A stretch of 64,000 bases of DNA, taken from assembly GCA_035265325.1 (NCBI GenBank), contig DATFOS010000172.1, forward strand, positions 32,022 through 96,021, given 5' to 3'. Under the pieces are notes generated by a model. It was not told the origin of the DNA. It did no database searches and saw nothing but the letters and a program-made list of their open reading frames with translations. Of this stretch, positions 1 through 8,868 are shown in pieces. The DNA is from DATCLS01 sp035265325 (GTDB taxonomy: Bacteria; Actinomycetota; Acidimicrobiia; Acidimicrobiales; VFJN01). Both the position numbers and the translations under genes were made by a program. Numbering within the stretch: the first letter of the stretch is position 1; every line of letters begins with the position of its first letter.

Positions 1-96
1 CTCAACCTGCTGGGCGCCGGCGACGAGGCGCGGGACGCCTTCGTAGCCGACAAGCGCCGCGATCCCGGTCAGCGGACCACGCCCCCGGGGTCCTGA
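1..96 (+). CDS. C-terminal fragment, possibly enoyl-CoA hydratase family
   Basis: An open frame enters from the left edge and ends at TGA 94-96, giving 31 residues. The stretch LNLLGAGDEARDAFVADKRR resembles the tail of enoyl-CoA hydratases, which often end in a D/E-A-x-x-A-F-x-x-x-R pattern; the complete hydratase at 54271-55098 ends in a comparable way. Family assignment is tentative because the catalytic core lies outside the window. It is followed 62 bases later by the amidohydrolase on the same strand. Confidence 0.35.
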   Translation, partial: LNLLGAGDEARDAFVADKRRDPGQRTTPPGS

Positions 97-158
97 GGCG
101 CCCCGGGGCGGCCCGCCGTACCGTCGCATCCGGACGCGACAAGGGGAGCGCACCCGCC

Positions 159-1397
159 ATGGCCCAGACCTGGGACAGCCTCGACCGATACGTGGTCATC
201 TCGGCCGACACGCACGCCGGCGCCGACCTGCGCCAGTACCGCGACTACCTCCCCCGCCGGTGGCACGAGGAGTTCGACGCCTGGGCCGAGGGCTACTCGA
301 GCCCCTACGACGACCTGGTGACCGCCACCGCCGCGCTGAACTGGGACAGCGACGCCCGCGTCAAGGCACTCGCCGACGACGGCGTCGCCGCCGAGATCGT
401 GTTCCCGAACACGGTCCCGCCGTTCTTCGAGACGATCGGCAACTTCGCCTCGATGCCCTGGACCCGCGAGGACTACGAGCGGCGGGCGGCCGGCATCCAG
501 GCCCACAACCGCTGGGTCGTCGACTTCTGCCGGCGCGAGCCGGTGCGCCGCCGGGGGCTCGTCCAGATCTTCCCGCACGACATCGAGGCCGCCGTCGCCG
601 AGGTCCGCTGGGCGGCCGAGACCGGCGTCGTCGGGGGCATCCTCGCCCCGGCCATCCCGGCCAACCACGCCGTCGAGCCGTGGTTCCACACCCGCTACGA
701 GCCGCTGTGGGCCGCCCTCGAGGAGACGGAGCTGTCGTTCGGGCAGCACCCCGGCACGGGCACCCCCGACGTGGGCAAGGACCAGCCCGCCGCCGCCGCC
801 GTGATGCTCGTCGAGTTCACGTGGTGGACCCGCCGCACGCTGTCGCACCTGATCCTGGCCGGCGTGTTCGAGCGCTACCCCGACCTCAAGGCGGTGTGGA
901 CGGAGCAGGGCGTGACGTGGGCGCTCCAGGACCTGGGCCTGCTCGACTACACGGTCGCCGACATGAAGTCGACGGCGGACAACCGCACCACCACGCTCTT
1001 CGGCGCCGACGTGATCGACAGCCTGTCGCTGACGCCGAGCGAGTACTTCGCCCGCAACTGCTACCTCGGCGCCAGCTTCATGTCCCGGGGCGAGATGAAG
1101 TACGCGCAGTACGTCGTCGACCGGATCATGTGGGGCACCGACTTCCCGCACGAGGAGGGCACGACGCCCTACACCCGCGAGGCGCTGCGGGCCGCGTTCT
1201 CCCGGACGCCCGAGGCCGACCTGCGCAAGATCCTGGCCGGCACGGCCGCCGAGGTGTACGGGTTCGACCTCGAGGCCCTCGCCCCCATCGCCGCCGAGAT
1301 CGGGCCGACCGTCGAGGAGGTGGCGGTCCCGCTGACCGAGGTCCCGCCCTCGAAGTCGCCTGCGTTCATCGGCGCCGTCAAGCAGCCGGCGGCCTGA
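159..1397 (+). CDS. Amidohydrolase-2 family metal-dependent hydrolase
   Basis: This 412-residue protein has amidohydrolase-2 (TIM-barrel) features. The N-terminal SADTHAG stretch supplies an early metal/active-site His, HPGTG lies mid-protein, and MWGTDFPHEEG near the C-terminus carries the conserved late Asp. The family hydrolyses or decarboxylates ring substrates such as hydroxybenzoate and 2-amino-3-carboxymuconate semialdehyde. The exact reaction here cannot be read. It lies 28 bases upstream of the hsaE-like hydratase, so it probably belongs to the same catabolic operon. The ATG at 159 has a GGGGAG element about 12 bases upstream. A second, more divergent member of this superfamily lies at 47417-48646. 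Confidence 0.8.
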   Translation: MAQTWDSLDRYVVISADTHAGADLRQYRDYLPRRWHEEFDAWAEGYSSPYDDLVTATAALNWDSDARVKALADDGVAAEIVFPNTVPPFFETIGNFASMPWTREDYERRAAGIQAHNRWVVDFCRREPVRRRGLVQIFPHDIEAAVAEVRWAAETGVVGGILAPAIPANHAVEPWFHTRYEPLWAALEETELSFGQHPGTGTPDVGKDQPAAAAVMLVEFTWWTRRTLSHLILAGVFERYPDLKAVWTEQGVTWALQDLGLLDYTVADMKSTADNRTTTLFGADVIDSLSLTPSEYFARNCYLGASFMSRGEMKYAQYVVDRIMWGTDFPHEEGTTPYTREALRAAFSRTPEADLRKILAGTAAEVYGFDLEALAPIAAEIGPTVEEVAVPLTEVPPSKSPAFIGAVKQPAA

Positions 1398-1425
1398 GGG
1401 GACGCCCGTCCCGCCACCGATCGCC

Positions 1426-2208
1426 ATGGGCCCCGCCGACCTCGCCGCCGCCGCCGAGGCGCTGTTCCGGGCGCAGGAGGACCGCGTCCCCATCGCCCCG
1501 CTCACCGGCACGTGGGAGGGCGTCGACGTCACCGCCGCCTACGAGGTCCAGCTGGCGAACATCGCCCGCCGGGTCGACGCCGGGGACTCGGTCCAAGGGC
1601 ACAAGGTCGGGCTGTCGGCCAAGGCCATGCAGCAGATGCTCGGCGTCGACGAGCCCGACTACGGCCACCTGCTGGAGAGCATGTTCCTGTGGGAGTCGGA
1701 CGCCGTCGAGGTGGGCCGGTTCCTGCAGCCGCGGGCGGAGATCGAGGTGGCGTTCGTGCTGGGACGGACGCTGGAGGGGCCGGGCGTGACCGTGGCCGAC
1801 GCCATCCGGGCGACGGACTTCGTCCTCCCCTCGATCGAGATCGTCGACAGCCGCGTGGCGGACTGGAACATCAGGCTGCCCGACACCGTCGCCGACAACG
1901 CCTCGTCGGGCGCCGTGGTGCTCGGGGGCTCGCCCACCAAGCTCACCGAGCTCGACGTCCGCCTCATCGGCGCCACACTGCGCTCGAACGGCGAGTTGCG
2001 CGAGACGGGCGCCTCCGGGGCGGTGCTGGGAAACCCCGCGGTGGCGGTGGCCTGGCTCGCCAACAAGGTCGCGGCCTTCGGGGTCACCCTCGAGGCGGGC
2101 CACGTGATCATGCCCGGCAGTTGCACCCGGATGATCCCCGTCGCCGCCGGCGACGTGGTCACCGCGGAGTTCGACCGGCTGGGCAGCGTCAGCGTCAGCT
2201 TCACCTAG
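1426..2208 (+). CDS. hsaE: 2-hydroxyhexa-2,4-dienoate / 2-oxopent-4-enoate hydratase (HsaE/MhpD-like)
   Basis: This 260-residue protein is full length for the MhpD/HsaE family. It shows the lyase core: QGHKVGLSAKAMQQ near residue 55, the metal-binding E-x-E in RAEIEVAFVLG, and the C-terminal LGSVSVSF signature. The family adds water to the dienoate released by the meta-cleavage hydrolase, giving a 4-hydroxy-2-oxo acid. The next two genes encode the acetylating aldehyde dehydrogenase and the aldolase, the same E-G-F order as the mycobacterial hsa genes. With hsaD, hsaC and hsaA in this window, a steroid-derived substrate is favoured over a simple aromatic one (inference). Confidence 0.88.
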   Translation: MGPADLAAAAEALFRAQEDRVPIAPLTGTWEGVDVTAAYEVQLANIARRVDAGDSVQGHKVGLSAKAMQQMLGVDEPDYGHLLESMFLWESDAVEVGRFLQPRAEIEVAFVLGRTLEGPGVTVADAIRATDFVLPSIEIVDSRVADWNIRLPDTVADNASSGAVVLGGSPTKLTELDVRLIGATLRSNGELRETGASGAVLGNPAVAVAWLANKVAAFGVTLEAGHVIMPGSCTRMIPVAAGDVVTAEFDRLGSVSVSFT

Positions 2209-2230
2209 GAACGGAAGGTCTGGGAGCGTC

Positions 2231-3130
2231 ATGGCCACTACCACGGCCGCCATCGTGGGGTCGGGCAACATCGGCACCGACCTCATGTTCAAGCTGCTGC
2301 GCTCGCCCTCGCTCGAGCTGCGGTACATGATCGGGGTCGACCCGGCGAGCGAGGGGCTGGCGCTGGCCCGCCAGCACGGCGTCGAGGCCTCGCACGAGGG
2401 CGTCGACTGGCTGCTCGACCGGGCGGAGCGGCCCGAGATCGTGTTCGAGGCAACGTCGGCCCACGTGCACGCCGGCAACGCTGCCCGCTACGCCGACGCC
2501 GGGGTCCGGGCCGTCGACCTCACGCCGGCGGCGCTCGGCCCCTACGTCATCCCGCCGGTGAACCTCACCGAGCACCTCGATGCCCCGAACGTGAACATGG
2601 TGACGTGCGGCGGCCAGGCCACGATCCCGATGGTCCACGCCGTGGCCCGGGTCGTGCCGGTGCCCTACGCCGAGATCGTGGCCACCGTGTCGTCACGCTC
2701 GGCCGGCCCCGGCACCCGCACCAACATCGACGAGTTCACCCGCACGACCTCGTCCGCGGTCGAGGTGCTGGGCGGCGCCGAACGCGGCAAGGCGATCATC
2801 ATCCTGAACCCGGCCGACCCGCCGCTCATCATGCGGGACACGATCTTCTGCGCGCTTCCCGACGACGCCGACCAGGCCGCCGTCGAGACGTCGATCGACC
2901 GGATGATCGACGAGGTGCAGTCGTACGTGCCGGGCTACCGGCTGACCCAGCGCCCGCAGTTCGACCAGGCTCCATCCACCGGCGGCTGGGCCCGGGTGGC
3001 GATCTTCGTCGAGGTCGAGGGCGCCGGCGACTACCTGCCGCCGTACTCAGGCAACCTCGACATCATGACGGCGGCGGCCACGAAGGTCGGCGAGGAGATC
3101 GCCGGCCACCTGACGAAGGTGGGTGCCTGA
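2231..3130 (+). CDS. hsaG: Acetaldehyde/propanal dehydrogenase, acylating (HsaG/MhpF-like)
   Basis: This 299-residue protein is full length for the MhpF/BphJ/HsaG family. GSGNIGTD at residues 10-17 is the NAD-binding glycine motif, and the catalytic cysteine is C126 in VTCGGQAT. The enzyme oxidises the aldehyde released by the partner aldolase to acyl-CoA using NAD+ and CoA, with substrate channelling in characterised complexes. Its TGA (3128-3130) overlaps the aldolase ATG by one base, so the two are translationally coupled. The GGGAG element upstream of ATG 2231 supports the start. Confidence 0.92.
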   Translation: MATTTAAIVGSGNIGTDLMFKLLRSPSLELRYMIGVDPASEGLALARQHGVEASHEGVDWLLDRAERPEIVFEATSAHVHAGNAARYADAGVRAVDLTPAALGPYVIPPVNLTEHLDAPNVNMVTCGGQATIPMVHAVARVVPVPYAEIVATVSSRSAGPGTRTNIDEFTRTTSSAVEVLGGAERGKAIIILNPADPPLIMRDTIFCALPDDADQAAVETSIDRMIDEVQSYVPGYRLTQRPQFDQAPSTGGWARVAIFVEVEGAGDYLPPYSGNLDIMTAAATKVGEEIAGHLTKVGA

Positions 3131-4203
3131 TGCCCTACTCCGACCAGCTCGACATCCGCGTCACCGACTCGTCCCTGCGCGACGGGTCCCACGCCAAGGG
3201 CCACCAGTTCACCGAGCGGATGGTGCGCGACGTGGTCCGGGCGCTCGACGGCGCCGGCGTGCCGGTCATCGAGGTGACGCACGGCGACGGCCTCGGTGGG
3301 TCGTCCTTCAACTACGGGTTCTCGCTCACCGACGAGCGGGTGCTCATCCGCGCCGCCGTCGAGGAGGCGCAGCGGGCGAAGATCGCCTCCCTGATGCTCC
3401 CCGGCGTGGGCACCAAGGACGACATCGCCTTCCTGGCCGACTCGGGCGTCGGCGTGGTGCGCATCGCCACCCACTGCACCGAGGCCGACGTCTCGATCCA
3501 GCACTTCGGCCTCGCCCGCGACCTGGGGCTCGAGACCGTGGGCTTCCTGATGATGGCCCACACGCAGCCGCCCGAGCGCCTGGCCGAACAGGCGCGCATC
3601 ATGGCCGACGCCGGGTGCCAGTGCGTCTACGTCGTGGACTCGGCCGGGGCGCTCGTGCTGGAGCAGGTCACCGACCGGGTGGCCGCACTGGTGGCCGAGT
3701 TGGGCGACGACGCCCAGGTCGGTTTCCACGGTCACGAGAACCTTGCCCTGGGTGTGGCGAACTCGATCCTCGCCGTCCGCGCCGGGGCGGTGCAGGTCGA
3801 CGGGTCGACCCGCCGGTTCGGCGCCGGGGCCGGCAACACGCCGGTGGAGGCGCTGGCCGCGGTGTGCGAGAAGCTCGGTATCCGCACCGGCATCGACGTG
3901 CTGGCCGCCATCGACGCCGCCGAGGACGTGGTCCGCCCGGTGATGGACGGCGAGTGCGCCCTCGACCGACTCTCGCTGACCATGGGCTACGCCGGCGTGT
4001 ACTCGTCGTTCCTGCGCCACGCCTACCGGGCCGCCGAGCGCTACGGCGTGTCGGGCGCCGACATCCTCCTGGAGTGCGGCGCCCGCAACCTCGTCGGCGG
4101 GCAGGAGGACCAGATCATCGACATCGCCGTGGGCCTGGCCGCCGCCAGGGAGGTCGCCGGCGCCGGCACCCCCGTCGGCGCCTCCGCCGGCGGCGGGGCC
4201 TGA
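3130..4203 (+). CDS. hsaF: 4-hydroxy-2-oxovalerate / -hexanoate aldolase (HsaF/MhpE-like)
   Basis: This 357-residue HMGL-like TIM-barrel aldolase has the catalytic SLRDGSH motif at residues 15-21 and the metal-binding FHGHENLALG motif. It cleaves 4-hydroxy-2-oxo acids to pyruvate plus an aldehyde, which is passed to the preceding dehydrogenase. The ATG at 3130 overlaps the upstream stop as TGATG. Domain order and length match MhpE/BphI/HsaF, including the C-terminal communication domain that pairs with the dehydrogenase. A short divergent hydratase paralogue follows after 8 bases. Confidence 0.92.
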   Translation: MPYSDQLDIRVTDSSLRDGSHAKGHQFTERMVRDVVRALDGAGVPVIEVTHGDGLGGSSFNYGFSLTDERVLIRAAVEEAQRAKIASLMLPGVGTKDDIAFLADSGVGVVRIATHCTEADVSIQHFGLARDLGLETVGFLMMAHTQPPERLAEQARIMADAGCQCVYVVDSAGALVLEQVTDRVAALVAELGDDAQVGFHGHENLALGVANSILAVRAGAVQVDGSTRRFGAGAGNTPVEALAAVCEKLGIRTGIDVLAAIDAAEDVVRPVMDGECALDRLSLTMGYAGVYSSFLRHAYRAAERYGVSGADILLECGARNLVGGQEDQIIDIAVGLAAAREVAGAGTPVGASAGGGA

Positions 4204-4211
4204 GGCCGGCC

Positions 4212-4817
4212 ATGGCCGCGGGCCCGGCCGGGACGGTGGTGGCCGCGGCGCTCGCCCCCGTGGTGGTGGCCGGCGCCGGCGCGGGGCCGGGCGCCGACGC
4301 CTCGTCCGCCCGGGCGTCGGTGGCGCTGCTCGACGCGGCGGCGCTGCACCCGCCGGAGTCGCCGCTGACCGTCGGGGGCGGGTCGGCGCAGGTGGCGCCG
4401 GGCATCATCCTCGCCCTCGGCGCGCCGGTGGCCGGCCCGGGGGCGACGCCCGCCGCCGCGCTGGCGGCTACGGCGACCGTGCACGGCGGGCTGGCCGTGC
4501 ACCAGGGCGGGGCGGTGACGCGCCTGGTCGTCGGCCGGACGGGTGCGGCCCCGGCCGGCCTCGACCTGGGGCTGGTCGGCGTGCTGTTCGAACGCGACGG
4601 CGTGCAGCTCGGCACGGCGGCCGGCGCAGCGTCGTTCGGCCACCCGGCGGCGGCCGCCGCGGCGGCGGCCGACGCCCTCGCCCTGGACGAGGCCCGGCTC
4701 GAGGCCGGGTGGCTCGTGTGGTGCGGCGCCCTGCTCCCGCCGGCCGAGGTGCCCGCCGGCTCCCACGCCCGGGCCGCCTTCGGCCACCTCGGCGTCGTCA
4801 CGCTCCGCTGCACCTGA
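4212..4817 (+). CDS. Short divergent MhpD/oxalocrotonate-decarboxylase-like protein
   Basis: This 201-residue, alanine/glycine-rich protein has the general pattern of the MhpD family (VAPGIILALGAPVAGPG, then VLFERDG, then C-terminal HLGVVTLRCT). It is about 60 residues shorter than HsaE. In the place where functional members carry the metal-ligating E-x-E before FVLG, it reads VAPGIILALG. Hydratase activity is therefore doubtful; it may be a structural or regulatory partner, or a decaying duplicate. Its ATG is 8 bases after the aldolase stop, which points to co-translation. Family assignment is moderate. Confidence 0.6.
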   Translation: MAAGPAGTVVAAALAPVVVAGAGAGPGADASSARASVALLDAAALHPPESPLTVGGGSAQVAPGIILALGAPVAGPGATPAAALAATATVHGGLAVHQGGAVTRLVVGRTGAAPAGLDLGLVGVLFERDGVQLGTAAGAASFGHPAAAAAAAADALALDEARLEAGWLVWCGALLPPAEVPAGSHARAAFGHLGVVTLRCT

Positions 4818-4891
4818 CGCCCCCATCGCCGCCGGCGGAGCCAGGTTCATCGGGTCGACGGTCGGGACGCAACGGACGAGGGGGATGTGAC

Positions 4892-5452
4892 ATGGCCGAG
4901 GGGACGCCGCTGCCGAGGATCGGGGCGCCGGCGACGCGAGCGCTGGCCCACATGGGCGTGACGACGCTGGAGGACATATCCGGCCACCGGGCCGACGAGC
5001 TGCTCGAACGTCACGGCGTCGGGCCGACGGCCATCCGGCTGCTGGAGGAGGCGATGGCGGAGCACGGCCTGGCCTTCGCCGGCGGCGAGCGCGGTCACGC
5101 GGGCCCGCAGCCGCTGAGCGACGAGGTCCGGCACTATGTCGAGGGCCTGCCGGCCTCCCACCGGCCTCTGTTCGACCGGCTGCACGCCCTGATCCTCGAC
5201 GAGGTGCCCGACGCCGAGGTCGTCATCTCGTACCGGATCCCCCTCTACCGGGTGGGCCGCCGCCACGTCGGCCTCAACCCGCGGCGGGCCGACGGCATCA
5301 CGCTCACCGCGACGTCGCCGGACCACATCGCCGAGTTCCGGCGCCGCCACCCCGAGGTGCGGACGGGCAAGGCGAGCATCCAGCTGCGCCTCGACGGGGA
5401 CGTGCCCGAGGACGACCTGCGCGACGTGATCCGCAAGGCCGTGCGCACCTAG
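4892..5452 (+). CDS. DUF1801-type protein with N-terminal helix-hairpin-helix
   Basis: This is a 186-residue protein. Residues 1-65 resemble the helix-hairpin-helix module seen at the C-terminus of RNA polymerase alpha (IGAPATRALAHMGVTTLEDI, then HGVGPTAIRLLEEAM). Residues 80-186 look like a DUF1801/YdhG fold (VISYRIPLYRVGRRHVGLN and a C-terminal RDVIRKAV helix). The function of this family is unknown. The ATG at 4892 is preceded by GAGGGGG. It is probably a housekeeping insertion rather than part of steroid degradation. Confidence 0.65.
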   Translation: MAEGTPLPRIGAPATRALAHMGVTTLEDISGHRADELLERHGVGPTAIRLLEEAMAEHGLAFAGGERGHAGPQPLSDEVRHYVEGLPASHRPLFDRLHALILDEVPDAEVVISYRIPLYRVGRRHVGLNPRRADGITLTATSPDHIAEFRRRHPEVRTGKASIQLRLDGDVPEDDLRDVIRKAVRT

Positions 5453-5484
5453 GCGGGCCGGCGCGCCGGCACTCCGGGACGCGG

Positions 5485-6228
5485 TCAGGCGAGGACGAAG
5501 CGGCTCGTGGGTAGGACGTCGAGGTCGGCGTCGTCGATGAAGGTCGACGTGGAGGCGGCCATCGCCTCCATCCGCCGGCGCAGCTCCCCGTCGTCGCCGC
5601 CCGAGCCGAAGAAGGCGTGCAGGTCGCCGAGCGCCTCGAGCGGGAACAGCTCCTCGACCACGGCGTCCACGGGCGGCCACTGGGGCAGCGGGACCAGCGT
5701 CCGGGCGACGAGGTGCTGGGCGTAGCCGAACGTCGCCTGGGTGGCGATCGCCACCGACGTCTGCCCGCCGAGCCAGCGCGCCGCCCACTCGTCCCGGCCG
5801 AGTCCCGCCGGGACGCGTAGGAACGCGACCTGGGCGTAGCCGGGCGTGCGCCCGGCGGCCGGGCCGCGCCGGCGGCGGCGCCGGCCGCCTCGCCGGCCGC
5901 CGGCGCCGTCGGGCGGCACGAGCGGCACCGACTCCGTGACCAGCAGCGCGCCCCAGCGGGGCGTCGCGCCGGCCACCACGGCGTCGAGCGGCGCCCGCCG
6001 GTCGTCGACGGCCGAGTCCACCCACACGCCCAGCACCGCGCCGGGCAGCGGCGGGTGGGCGGTGATGAGCATGACTGCGCCGTCGACCGTGCCGTCCGCC
6101 ACGTCGGCCTCGACGCGGTGAGCGCCGCGTGCCAATAGCGCCTCCCCCACCGGGCCGACGAGCTCGTCGCGCCAGGCGTCGGGCGCCTCCGTCGTCGGGC
6201 GCCACAAGACGTAGAGGACCTTCTCCAC
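5485..6228 (-). CDS. EthD-domain protein
   Basis: This is a 247-residue protein from GTG 6228. It begins VEKVLYVLWRPTTEAPDAWR, typical of EthD-type ferredoxin-like dimeric alpha-beta barrels, and appears to contain two such modules separated by a low-complexity Gly/Arg linker near residue 115. EthD proteins accompany oxidative catabolic enzymes in actinobacteria, but their chemistry is mostly undefined. The gene is convergent with the DUF1801 gene and divergent from the SDR at 6329 across a 100-base gap that probably carries both promoters. Confidence 0.6.
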   Translation of the reverse strand: MEKVLYVLWRPTTEAPDAWRDELVGPVGEALLARGAHRVEADVADGTVDGAVMLITAHPPLPGAVLGVWVDSAVDDRRAPLDAVVAGATPRWGALLVTESVPLVPPDGAGGRRGGRRRRRRGPAAGRTPGYAQVAFLRVPAGLGRDEWAARWLGGQTSVAIATQATFGYAQHLVARTLVPLPQWPPVDAVVEELFPLEALGDLHAFFGSGGDDGELRRRMEAMAASTSTFIDDADLDVLPTSRFVLA

Positions 6229-6328
6229 GCGCGCAGCCTGGCACCACCGCCCGCGCCAGCGCGGCGTCCGTCTCGCTCCCCGGCACGGCGGCTGCCGGGA
6301 CGGCGACGACCGTGCCACGATCGTCGCC

Positions 6329-7240
6329 GTGCCAGGGATCTGCGACGGCCGCGTCGCCATCGTCACCGGCGCGGGCGGGGGGTTGGGCCGCGCCCACGCC
6401 CTCGAGCTCGCCCGCCAGGGAGCCCGCGTCGTCGTCAACGACCTCGGCGCCGCGATCGACGGCGAGGGCCGGTCAGCCACGCCCGCCGAGCGGGTCGTGG
6501 AGGAGGTCACCGCCGCCCGCGGCACCGCCGTGGCGAACGCCGACGACGTCGGCGACTGGGAGGGCGCCGGCCGCCTCGTGCAGGACGCGCTGGACGCCTT
6601 CGGGCGGGTGGACGTCGTGGTGAACAACGCCGGCGTCCTGCGCGACCGCATGTTCGCCAACTCCTCGGCCGCCGAATGGGAGGCCGTGCTGCGGGCCCAC
6701 GTCCACGGCCACGCCGCCGTGGCCCGCCACGCCGCCGCCCACTGGCGCGACCGGGCGAAGGTCGGCGAGGCGGTCGACGCCCGCATCGTCAACACCAGCT
6801 CGGGGGCGGGGCTGCTCGGGTCGGTGGGGCAGGCCGCCTACTCGGCGGCCAAGGCGGCGATCCTCGGCCTCACGCTCGTGCAGGCGGCCGAGCTGGCCCG
6901 TTACGGCGTCACCGCCAACGCCATCGCCCCCGCCGCCCGCACACGGATGACCGAGGGGGCGTTCGCCGCCACCATGGCGCCCCCGGCCGCCGGCGAGTTC
7001 GACGCCATGGCCCCCGAGAACGTGTCGCCGCTCGTCGTCTGGCTCGCGTCCGGCGAGGCGCGCGATGTCACGGGCCGCGTGTTCGAGGTCGAGGGCGGCA
7101 AGGTGGTGGTGATGGAGGGCTGGCAGCGCGGCCCGCACGTCGACAAGGGCGCGCGGTGGGACCCGGCCGAGCTGGGGCCGGTCGTCGCCGACCTGCTGGC
7201 CAAGGCCGCCCCGGCGCTGCCGGTGTACGGGGCGAGCTGA
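6329..7240 (+). CDS. SDR oxidoreductase, 17-beta-hydroxysteroid/hydroxyacyl-CoA dehydrogenase type
   Basis: This 303-residue short-chain dehydrogenase has the cofactor motif TGAGGGLGRAH near residue 13, NNAG in the centre, an active-site Ser in NTSSGAG and YSAAK. The opening and the VVNDLG segment resemble the actinobacterial hydroxysteroid dehydrogenase group (Rv3502c-like) and the SDR domain of multifunctional beta-oxidation enzymes. It probably interconverts a hydroxyl and a keto group on a steroid or its CoA-linked side chain using NAD(P). The start is GTG 6329. Its TGA overlaps the ATG of the next gene (TGATG). A close relative lies at 44877-45791. Confidence 0.8.
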   Translation: MPGICDGRVAIVTGAGGGLGRAHALELARQGARVVVNDLGAAIDGEGRSATPAERVVEEVTAARGTAVANADDVGDWEGAGRLVQDALDAFGRVDVVVNNAGVLRDRMFANSSAAEWEAVLRAHVHGHAAVARHAAAHWRDRAKVGEAVDARIVNTSSGAGLLGSVGQAAYSAAKAAILGLTLVQAAELARYGVTANAIAPAARTRMTEGAFAATMAPPAAGEFDAMAPENVSPLVVWLASGEARDVTGRVFEVEGGKVVVMEGWQRGPHVDKGARWDPAELGPVVADLLAKAAPALPVYGAS

Positions 7241-8853
7241 TGCCGATGGCGCCGGCGACGATCCCCGCCCTCGTCCGGGCCGCGGCCGCCCGGTACGCGG
7301 ACGTCGAGGCGGTCGTCGACGGCGACGCCCGCGTCACCTACGCCGACCTCGGCCACCTCGTCGACGCCGCCGCCCGCGCCCACCTCGCCGCCGGCGTCGA
7401 GCCGGGCGACCGGGTGGCGCTGTGGGCGCCGAACGGGCTCGACTGGGTGGTCGCCGCCCTCGGCGCCCAGGCGGCGGGGGCCGTCCTCGTGCCGCTCAGC
7501 ACCCGGCTCAAGGGCACCGAGGCCGCGTACGTCCTCGGCCGCAGCCGGGCCCGGGTGCTCGTCGTCGTCGGCGACTTCCTGGGCACCCGCTACCCGGCCA
7601 TGCTCGACGGCCGGGACCTCCCGGACCTGCGGGCGGTGGCCGTGCTCGACGGCCCCGAGGGTGGCGCCGACGCCGTGGTGGCGGCCGACGCCCGCCCGGG
7701 CACGACGACGTGGCCGGCGTTCGTGGCGGCAGGTGCGACCGTGAACGACGCCGACGCCGAGGCACGCGCCCGGAGCGTCCGTCCGGACGACCCCGCCGAC
7801 CTCATGTTCACCTCGGGGACGACCGGCCGGCCGAAGGGCGTCCTGTGCAGCCACGCCCAGGACCTGCGCGTCTTCGAGGTGTGGGCGAGCACGGTCGGCC
7901 TGCGGGTCGGCGACCGCTACCTCCTCGTCAACCCGATGTCGCACTCGTTCGGCTACAAGGCGGGCATCCTCGCCTGCCTGCTCGCCGGGGCGACAATGCT
8001 GCCGCTGCCGGCCTTCGACGTCGACGCCGTCGTGGACCTCGTCGCACGCGAACGGGCCACGGTCCTGCCCGGCCCGCCGACGCTCTACCAGGCGATGCTG
8101 CACCACCCGCGGCGGGCCGACGCCGACCTGTCCAGCCTGCGGCTGGCGGTGACCGGCGCCGCCGCCGTGCCCACGTCCCTCGTCGAGCGGATGCGCGCCG
8201 ACCTGGGCTTCACCACCGTGGTGACGGCCTACGGGCTGACCGAGTCGACCGGCATGGTGACGATCTGCCGGCCCGACGACGACGCCGAGACCATCGCCAC
8301 CACGTCGGGACGCGCCATCCCCGGCGTCGAGGTGCGGGTCGTGGACGACGCCGGCCGCGAGGTGACACGCGGCGAGCCAGGCGAGATCGTGTGCCGGGGG
8401 CACAACGTCATGCAGGGCTACTTCGAGGACACCGAGGCCACCGCCGAGGCGATCGACGCCGACGGCTGGCTGCACACCGGCGACATCGGGACCATGGACG
8501 AGCGCGGCTACGTCCGCATCACCGACCGCAAGAAGGACATGTTCATCGTCGGGGGGTTCAACGCCTACCCGGCCGAGATCGAGGACCTGCTGCTGAGCCA
8601 CCCCGACATCGCCCAGGTAGCGGTGGTCGGGGTGCCCGACGAGCGCCTCGGTGAGGTGGGCGTGGCCTACGTCGTGGCGGCCCCGGGCACCGACCCGTCG
8701 CCGGACGACATCATGGCGTGGGCGCGCGCCACCATGGCCAACTACAAGGTGCCGCGCCGGGTCGTCGTGGTCGACGCCCTGCCGCTGAACGCCAGCGGCA
8801 AGGTCCTGAAGTACGAGCTGCGGCAGCGGGCCACCGCCGGCGCCACCACCTGA
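7240..8853 (+). CDS. fadD3: Acyl-CoA ligase, FadD3-like (HIP-CoA synthetase candidate)
   Basis: This is a 537-residue ANL-superfamily ligase. The P-loop is FTSGTTGRPKGVLCSHAQ, the acyl/AMP motif is TAYGLTEST, the hinge motif is ITDRKKDMFIVGGFN, and the catalytic Lys is in NASGKVLKYEL. Segments such as FGYKAGILACL and VLPGPPTLYQ closely resemble mycobacterial FadD3, which activates HIP (the indanedione propanoate left after A/B-ring removal) to its CoA ester. Placement beside hsa and ipd genes supports that role. Side-chain or other acyl substrates cannot be excluded. The start ATG 7240 overlaps the previous stop; ATG 7246 is an alternative. Confidence 0.82.
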   Translation: MPMAPATIPALVRAAAARYADVEAVVDGDARVTYADLGHLVDAAARAHLAAGVEPGDRVALWAPNGLDWVVAALGAQAAGAVLVPLSTRLKGTEAAYVLGRSRARVLVVVGDFLGTRYPAMLDGRDLPDLRAVAVLDGPEGGADAVVAADARPGTTTWPAFVAAGATVNDADAEARARSVRPDDPADLMFTSGTTGRPKGVLCSHAQDLRVFEVWASTVGLRVGDRYLLVNPMSHSFGYKAGILACLLAGATMLPLPAFDVDAVVDLVARERATVLPGPPTLYQAMLHHPRRADADLSSLRLAVTGAAAVPTSLVERMRADLGFTTVVTAYGLTESTGMVTICRPDDDAETIATTSGRAIPGVEVRVVDDAGREVTRGEPGEIVCRGHNVMQGYFEDTEATAEAIDADGWLHTGDIGTMDERGYVRITDRKKDMFIVGGFNAYPAEIEDLLLSHPDIAQVAVVGVPDERLGEVGVAYVVAAPGTDPSPDDIMAWARATMANYKVPRRVVVVDALPLNASGKVLKYELRQRATAGATT

Positions 8854-8868
8854 ACGCGAGGGGGAGTC

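Noticed and set aside
5859..5921. Arg/Gly-rich stretch inside the EthD gene as a possible frameshift
   Set aside because: The frame continues on both sides with EthD-like sequence and no stop; it is more likely a low-complexity linker between two modules.
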